NCBI GenBank assembly: GCA_937973635.1
Contig: CALJJZ010000035.1
Location: 74,812-138,811, forward strand
DNA from: an uncultured Bacillota bacterium
GTDB taxonomy: Bacteria > Bacillota > Dethiobacteria > DTU022 > UBA8154
Direction: 5' to 3'
DNA length: 64,000 nt
The notes under the pieces: generated by a model
Databases searched by the model: none
Told to the model about the DNA's origin: nothing
Seen by the model: the letters and a program-made list of their open reading frames with translations, nothing else
Position numbers and translations under genes: made by a program
In this document: in pieces, positions 59,678 to 64,000 of the stretch
Layout of the letters: every line of letters begins with the position of its first letter
Position numbering within the stretch: the stretch's first letter is position 1

Positions 59678-60088
59678 TCAGTCCATCGCCACCATGGCCA
59701 GACAGGCATGGGGGCAGAAAGGCACGCAACGCCCGCAATGCAGGCAAACAACCGGCTCAAGGGTTTCCCGGTCCTGACGTATGGCCTTTACAGGGCAGGC
59801 CCCGACACAGGCGGCGCAGCGCAGGCAGAGCTCCCGCTGGTAACGCACGCCCCTACCGCCCGGCCTTTCTGTCAGTGCCCCGGTAGGGCAGACGGCCACA
59901 CAGGGAGGCCGGGGGCAGGCCAGGCAGTAGCTTGCCTCAAAGCCGGCTGTCAGCCCCCCCACGGAACGCACGTATATACCGGAACGGGACCAGGAGAGGG
60001 AACCATGGACCAGGCGTGCGCAGGCCATCATACACGCATAACAACCGATACAGCGTTCCATCGCCACAGCTCTAAGCACTTTAGCCAA
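59678..60088 (-). CDS. 4Fe-4S dicluster-type ferredoxin
   Basis: A 136-residue polyferredoxin of the kind that partners AOR enzymes. Cys motifs are CIGCYACMMAC, CLACPRPPCVAVCPTGAL, CLRCAACVGACPVKAI and CLHCGRCVPFCPHACL, enough for about four 4Fe-4S clusters. It is encoded directly upstream of the AOR gene on the same strand (30-base gap). The start is TTG 60088 (GGGAG upstream) or ATG 60061. Confidence 0.92.
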   Translation of the reverse strand: MAKVLRAVAMERCIGCYACMMACARLVHGSLSWSRSGIYVRSVGGLTAGFEASYCLACPRPPCVAVCPTGALTERPGGRGVRYQRELCLRCAACVGACPVKAIRQDRETLEPVVCLHCGRCVPFCPHACLAMVAMD

Positions 60089-60163
60089 AAAGATCAGCTC
60101 CCAGCATCAAAGCATAAGTCAACAAAAAACGTAAAGGGAACCCCTGCCAGCAACGGCAGGCCG

Positions 60164-62059
60164 TCAGTCGAAGAATTCCCGTTTTAAATAAACGACGGCC
60201 AGCGGGGGCAGCGTAAGCTGCAAACTGCAGGGCTGGTTATGCCACCACAGGGAACCGGCCGGCAGGGGACCGCTGTTTACGCAGCCCGAACCCCCGTATT
60301 CCAGGCGGTCGCTGTTGAAAACCTCCCGGTACAAACCGGGAAAAGGAACCCCAATACGGTAGTCTTCCCGCACAACCGGGGTAAAATTGCAGACGGCCAC
60401 GAGGAAAGCCCCATCACCGGCACGGCGCATAAAAGTAATCACGCTCTGGTTGTGGTCGTTAAGGTCAATCCATTGGAAACCCGGCGGCGCATGATCCTGC
60501 TCCCAGAGAGCTTTTTCCCGGCGGTAAAACCAGTTCAGCTCCCGTACATACCGCTGCATCTTCCCGTGCAGCTCGTAGGAGAGGAGATGCCAGTCCAGGC
60601 TCATGCTTTCGTCCCATTCCTTAAACTGGCCCCACTCACCCCCCATAAAGAGCAGCTTTTTCCCCGGGTGCGCCGCCATATAGCCGTAAAGCAGGCGCAG
60701 GTTGGCAAACTTCTGCCAGTAGTCCCCCGGCATTTTCTCCAGCAAAGACCCTTTGCTGTGCACCACCTCGTCGTGGGAAAGGGGCAGGATATAGTTTTCC
60801 GTATAGGCATACCAGAGGGAAAAAGTCAGCTGGTGGTGCCGGTACTTGCGGTAAAGGGGATCAGTCCGCATATAGGCAAGGATATCGTTCATCCAGCCCA
60901 TATTCCACTTGTAGTTAAAACCCAGGCCCCCACAGTATACGGGAGCGCTTACCAGGGGCCACTGGGTAGAATCTTCGGCAATCATCAGCACCCCGGGGTA
61001 ATAGTGGAAAACCTGTTTGTTGAGGCGCTGCAGAAAAGAGACGGCCTCGAGGTTTTCCTTCCCGCCGTAGCAGTTGGGCGTCCATTGTCCTTCCCGGCGC
61101 CCGTAATCCAGATAAAGGATGCTGGCCACGGCATCAACGCGCAGACCGTCGATATGATAATAATCAAACCAGAAAAGGGCGTTGGAGATAAGGAAACTTA
61201 TGACTTCCGGACGCCCCAGGTCAAAATAAAGGGTGTCCCAGTCCGGGCTCTCCCGCCGCTGGGGATCACTGTATTCGTAAAGGGGCGTGCCGTCAAAATT
61301 GGCCAGGCCATAGGCATTTTTGCAGAAATGTCCCGGTACCCAATCCAGGATCACGCCAAGGCCCCTGCGGTGGCAGCAATCGACAAAGTACATAAAGTCC
61401 TGGGGTGTGCCATAGCGGCTGGTCACGGCATAATAGCCCGTAGCCTGGTAACCCCAGGAAGCATCAAGGGGATGCTCCGCCAAGGGTAAGAGCTCCAGGT
61501 GAGTATAGCCCATCTCCACGGCGTAATCAACCAGGTCTGCGGCCAGTTCACGGTAAGATAGAAAAGCGCCGTCTTCACCGCGCTTCCAGGAACCGGCATG
61601 GACTTCGTAGATGGCAAGGGGCCGCCCGTAGAGGGTATTTGCCTTACGCTGCTCCAGCCACTCCCCGTCCTGCCAGGGATAGCCCTCAAGGGAACAAAGG
61701 CGGGAAGCGTCCCCGGGGCGCCTGTCCGCTGTAAAGGCATAGGGGTCTGCTTTCAGCAAGAGCTCTCCTGCGGCGGTGAAGATCTCAAACTTGTAAAAAT
61801 GCCCCTCCTCTGCGCCGGGCACAAAGGTCCACCACAGGCCTCCCTCGCTGATGCGCCGCAGGGGGTGGAGCGCGCCCTGCCAGCCGTTAAAATCGCCGCA
61901 GACCCTTACCTGCGTGGCGTGGGGTGCCCAGGTACAAAAGGACGCCCCTTTTACCCCTTCATACTCAAGGAGGTGAGCGCCCAGCATGGCGTAACTGTGA
62001 TAGAGGCTGCCTTCATGAAAGAGGTATATCTGCTCCTTTGAGGGCACGCAGGGTGGCAA
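60164..62059 (-). CDS. glgB: 1,4-alpha-glucan branching enzyme GlgB (GH13)
   Basis: Forms alpha-1,6 branches; 631 residues. An N-terminal CBM48 domain (ASFCTWAPHATQVRVCGDFNGW) is followed by a GH13 barrel with ILDWVPGHF, the nucleophile Asp in GLRVDAVASILYLDY, Glu in MIAEDSTQWP and LPLSHDEVVH, and a C-terminal beta domain. The start is TTG with AGGAGG six bases upstream. It is the second branching enzyme in the window. Confidence 0.97.
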   Translation of the reverse strand: MPPCVPSKEQIYLFHEGSLYHSYAMLGAHLLEYEGVKGASFCTWAPHATQVRVCGDFNGWQGALHPLRRISEGGLWWTFVPGAEEGHFYKFEIFTAAGELLLKADPYAFTADRRPGDASRLCSLEGYPWQDGEWLEQRKANTLYGRPLAIYEVHAGSWKRGEDGAFLSYRELAADLVDYAVEMGYTHLELLPLAEHPLDASWGYQATGYYAVTSRYGTPQDFMYFVDCCHRRGLGVILDWVPGHFCKNAYGLANFDGTPLYEYSDPQRRESPDWDTLYFDLGRPEVISFLISNALFWFDYYHIDGLRVDAVASILYLDYGRREGQWTPNCYGGKENLEAVSFLQRLNKQVFHYYPGVLMIAEDSTQWPLVSAPVYCGGLGFNYKWNMGWMNDILAYMRTDPLYRKYRHHQLTFSLWYAYTENYILPLSHDEVVHSKGSLLEKMPGDYWQKFANLRLLYGYMAAHPGKKLLFMGGEWGQFKEWDESMSLDWHLLSYELHGKMQRYVRELNWFYRREKALWEQDHAPPGFQWIDLNDHNQSVITFMRRAGDGAFLVAVCNFTPVVREDYRIGVPFPGLYREVFNSDRLEYGGSGCVNSGPLPAGSLWWHNQPCSLQLTLPPLAVVYLKREFFD

Positions 62060-62176
62060 GGCTTGTCCTCCTTTTCCTTTTTTAGAAACTTGGCCTTCAG
62101 AAATTAGCGGTCTGGAGGCGCAATTATTATCTTCTCTAAACTATTATCCTTTTCCTGCCCCGGCTAACAAAATTGC

Positions 62177-63307
62177 TCAGGAGTCGATTACGGTCTGGCT
62201 GAGCCGGGTATGGGGAGGCAGGGTGAGGCGGGGCCAGATCTTGACCTCCTCCAGGAGGCAGTGTTCAGCAAGGCAGCACTCCCCTCCCAGCACCACCATC
62301 TCTCCCAGGCGGCTGTATGCCCCAATCAGGTTGTTTGCTCCAAGCAAAGCACCCTCCAGCACCGCCCCGGCACCCAGGCGATTGCCCGGGCCCAAAATAC
62401 TGCGGCCTACGCTGGAGCCCCGGCTTAAGTACGAACCTGCCCCAATTACCGCCGCAGGACCGGCCACTGCCCCTTCTTCCAGGCAGGCCCCGGCCCCCAG
62501 GAAAAGGGGGGGGAGAAGCTGCACCCCCCCAGCAATATTTACGTGCTGCTCCATCCAGATGCCGGGGCTTACTTCTTCCCCGGGGACGGTAATCCCCCCT
62601 TCTCCAGCAAAAGCCAGGTTATGGGCCTGCCGGTATGCCGCAAACGTCCCCAGGTCACTCCAGAAGCCCTCGACCACATACCCGTACAGGGGCATCTTCC
62701 GTGCCAGCAGCAGAGGGAATAAATCCCTGCTAAAATCAAAAAAAGTTCCGGGGGGAACCAGCTCAAGCACTTCCGGTTCCAGGAAATAGGTGCCGGTATT
62801 AACCAGGTTGCTGAAAATTTCATGGGGAACTGCGGGCTTTTCCATATAACGAGTTATACGCCCCTCCCGGTCCAGCGCCGCAATGCCAAAGCCCCGGGGG
62901 TCATGATGCCGGAGCAAAAGCAGCGTAGCCAGGGCGCCCTTTTGCCGGTGGAATTCAAAGGCAGGGATAAGCTCAAAGCCAAAGAGCACATCACCGCTGA
63001 GAACGAGCAGCGTCTCCGAGGCACCCGGCGCGGCATGGCGAACGCTGCCAGCCGTGCCCAGCGGCTGCGGCTCTACGGCATAAGTAAGCTGCAGCCCCAG
63101 GGCAGCGCCGTCGCCGAGATACTGCTCAATGCTCTCCGGGCAGTAGTGGAGCGTCAACACCGCCCGGCTTACGCCGCTCAACTGCAGTTTTTGGAGGATA
63201 TAGGAAATTAGGGGACGGTCAAAAAGGGGGAGCATGGGTTTAGGCAGCAGGCAGGTAAGGGGATGCAGGCGCGTGCCCAGCCCTCCGGCCATCACCACAG
63301 CGTTCAT
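62177..63307 (-). CDS. Sugar-phosphate nucleotidyltransferase with left-handed helix
   Basis: A 376-residue NDP-sugar pyrophosphorylase. MNAVVMAGGLGTRLHPLTCLLPKPMLPL is the catalytic loop, LLVLSGDVLFGFEL the metal-binding Asp region, and the C-terminal hexapeptide-repeat domain (PAAVIGAGSYLSRGSSVGRS and following) is left-handed beta-helix. Mannose-1-phosphate guanylyltransferase or glucose-1-phosphate uridylyltransferase are both possible; the sugar cannot be told from sequence. It is the first gene of the minus-strand glycogen run, with AAGGGAGG before the ATG. Confidence 0.9.
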   Translation of the reverse strand: MNAVVMAGGLGTRLHPLTCLLPKPMLPLFDRPLISYILQKLQLSGVSRAVLTLHYCPESIEQYLGDGAALGLQLTYAVEPQPLGTAGSVRHAAPGASETLLVLSGDVLFGFELIPAFEFHRQKGALATLLLLRHHDPRGFGIAALDREGRITRYMEKPAVPHEIFSNLVNTGTYFLEPEVLELVPPGTFFDFSRDLFPLLLARKMPLYGYVVEGFWSDLGTFAAYRQAHNLAFAGEGGITVPGEEVSPGIWMEQHVNIAGGVQLLPPLFLGAGACLEEGAVAGPAAVIGAGSYLSRGSSVGRSILGPGNRLGAGAVLEGALLGANNLIGAYSRLGEMVVLGGECCLAEHCLLEEVKIWPRLTLPPHTRLSQTVIDS

Positions 63308-63329
63308 CTTGATCCCTCCCTTTGAGTTT

Positions 63330-63358
63330 ATTATAATCGTTCAGCCATCTTCCGGCAA
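63330..63358 (-). promoter_or_regulatory. Promoter of the glycogen operon
   Basis: On the minus strand TTGCCG (63353-63358) and a perfect TATAAT (63330-63335) are 17 bases apart, about 20 bases before the ribosome binding site of the nucleotidyltransferase gene. Confidence 0.65.
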
Positions 63359-63419
63359 TCTCCGCAAAAATTTCTTTAAAAATTTTTTTATAATTTTAAA
63401 AAATTTTTGCAATTTGCCC

Positions 63420-63448
63420 TTGACAAAAGTTTCGCACCATGAGATAAT
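63420..63448 (+). promoter_or_regulatory. Strong sigma-A promoter with upstream A/T element
   Basis: TTGACA (63420-63425) and GATAAT (63443-63448) are 17 bases apart, five of six matching in the -10. The 50 bases upstream are almost pure A/T with phased A and T tracts (UP-element-like), as at promoters of very abundant RNAs. Confidence 0.75.
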
Positions 63449-63454
63449 CATCAT

Positions 63455-63952
63455 GCAGGTTCCGAGAGGCAGCAAAAAAACCTGCCGGCTCAACAAGAGC
63501 AGGGCCACGATCCCGAAAAAGAGCGGCAAGCGTTGGAGCGTGTCGACTCAGGGAGTGGTGTCACTATAAAGGAGAGCCGGACGTAACGGGAAAGGCAGTG
63601 CCGTAAAAGCCAAGGAGGTCCCGAGGTAATCCAGACCTCAGGGGCCGGCCAGGCGGTGCCGGACCGGGGCAGCTTCTCCCCATGAAAAAGGAGCCTTCTC
63701 CGGTGAGCGCGGGAAAGCCCGTGCAAAGAGGCCGTGTGGCCTAACGAGCCACAGGCTGGAGAAGCCCTGGGAGAAGGAAAGGGTTTTGGAGATGTCTGTT
63801 GGAGCCTGCTTGCATTGTACAAAAAAAGACGCCTCAAGCTCCCTGAGAATCATGGGCAGCACAAACTCCGGTGTCTTAAAGCAAAGCATTTTAAATTTTT
63901 AAAGCCTTTTTTAAAACTGCTCCCCCGCCTCCGGGCCCGGGGTTTTTTTTAT
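63455..63952 (+). ncRNA. Structured non-coding RNA candidate of about 350-500 nt, family not identified
   Basis: The predicted transcript has no plausible protein and contains many helices: 9-bp closing helix 63455-63463 with 63801-63809 (one G-U); GAGGTC/GACCTC at 63615/63634; CTTCTCC/GGAGAAG at 63695/63758 enclosing GCGCGGG-AAAG-CCCGTGC (63707-63724) and AGGCC-GTGT-GGCCT (63729-63742); AAGACGCC/GGTGTCTT at 63826/63870. The 5' end fits the promoter's predicted start to within a base or two. No RNase P, tmRNA, SRP or 6S RNA signature, T-box, or known riboswitch core was found. A large ornate RNA such as OLE is possible by size and promoter type, but I cannot match the sequence from memory. 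Confidence 0.55.
63923..63950 (+). terminator. Intrinsic terminator at the end of the RNA candidate
   Basis: CCCCG and CGGGG enclose a 10-nt loop, followed by eight T residues. The final 50 bases to the edge show no start codon of a convincing gene. Confidence 0.75.
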
Positions 63953-64000
63953 ACTAAAACCCCCCGTTATCTGACCATTTACCCCGGGCTATTTCATCAA

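Noticed and set aside
58925-60187. 420-aa plus-strand ORF
   Set aside because: Antisense across the AOR and ferredoxin genes, both of which have clear cluster motifs.
60239-61489. 416-aa plus-strand ORF
   Set aside because: Antisense to glgB; no family features.
63490-63889. Minus-strand ORFs of 115 and 83 aa over the RNA candidate
   Set aside because: No ribosome binding site, they overlap each other, and the plus-strand promoter, helices and terminator explain the region better.
63455-63952. Group II intron or tmRNA/RNase P RNA
   Set aside because: No domain V-like hairpin, no reverse transcriptase in the window, no tRNA-like ends and no RNase P core motifs. It remains open to a covariance search.

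Overview
This window comes from an anaerobic, endospore-forming member of the Firmicutes, most likely a Moorella-, Desulfotomaculum- or Syntrophomonas-like clostridium. The signs are the spore germination protease gpr, a SigI/RsgI pair, a glgC-glgD pair, a tungsten-type aldehyde:ferredoxin oxidoreductase, feoAB, strong AGGAGG ribosome binding sites and many TTG/GTG starts. No species can be named from sequence alone. No phage, transposon, CRISPR array, tRNA or rRNA was seen.

Layout. 1-9 kb holds sensing and regulation: a corrinoid-binding-type protein cut by the left edge, a hybrid histidine kinase, a MORN-repeat protein, a chemoreceptor with CheW, sigI-rsgI and a LysR regulator. 9-16.6 kb holds amino-acid genes (trpB2, aspC, alr, homoserine dehydrogenase) and the toxin-antitoxin pair ndoAI-ndoA. 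16.8-21 kb holds poorly known, probably envelope- or spore-related proteins. 21.5-24.5 kb pairs a DUF2600 sesquarterpene-synthase homologue with a long-chain prenyl diphosphate synthase and a LolA-like protein. 24.5-31.5 kb holds a CBS protein, the NAD(P)HX repair enzyme, a lipoprotein polysaccharide deacetylase, gpr and a divergent HD-GYP protein. 31.6-35.7 kb holds rpsT, feoA-feoB plus a small zinc-ribbon gene behind two Fur-type boxes, and holA.

35.8-63.3 kb is dominated by alpha-glucan metabolism. A GH57 amylase-type gene lies divergent from DUF4912 plus a GH57 branching enzyme. After a redox pair (ferredoxin-thioredoxin reductase-like protein and glutaredoxin), an alanine/sodium symporter, an ABC transporter and an ECF sigma/anti-sigma pair comes a ten-gene minus-strand glycogen run: sugar nucleotidyltransferase, glgB, ferredoxin, AOR-family oxidoreductase, glgC, glgD, glgA, glgP, a GH13-GH77 fusion and a ROK glucokinase. 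Together these make ADP-glucose, polymerise and branch glycogen, phosphorolyse and debranch it, and phosphorylate the released glucose. The embedded AOR and ferredoxin suggest a link to ferredoxin-based redox metabolism.

At the right edge, a near-consensus sigma-A promoter with an A/T-rich upstream element faces away from the glycogen operon. It drives about 500 nt that look non-coding and heavily structured and end in an intrinsic terminator. This is the best candidate for an uncharacterised element in the window.
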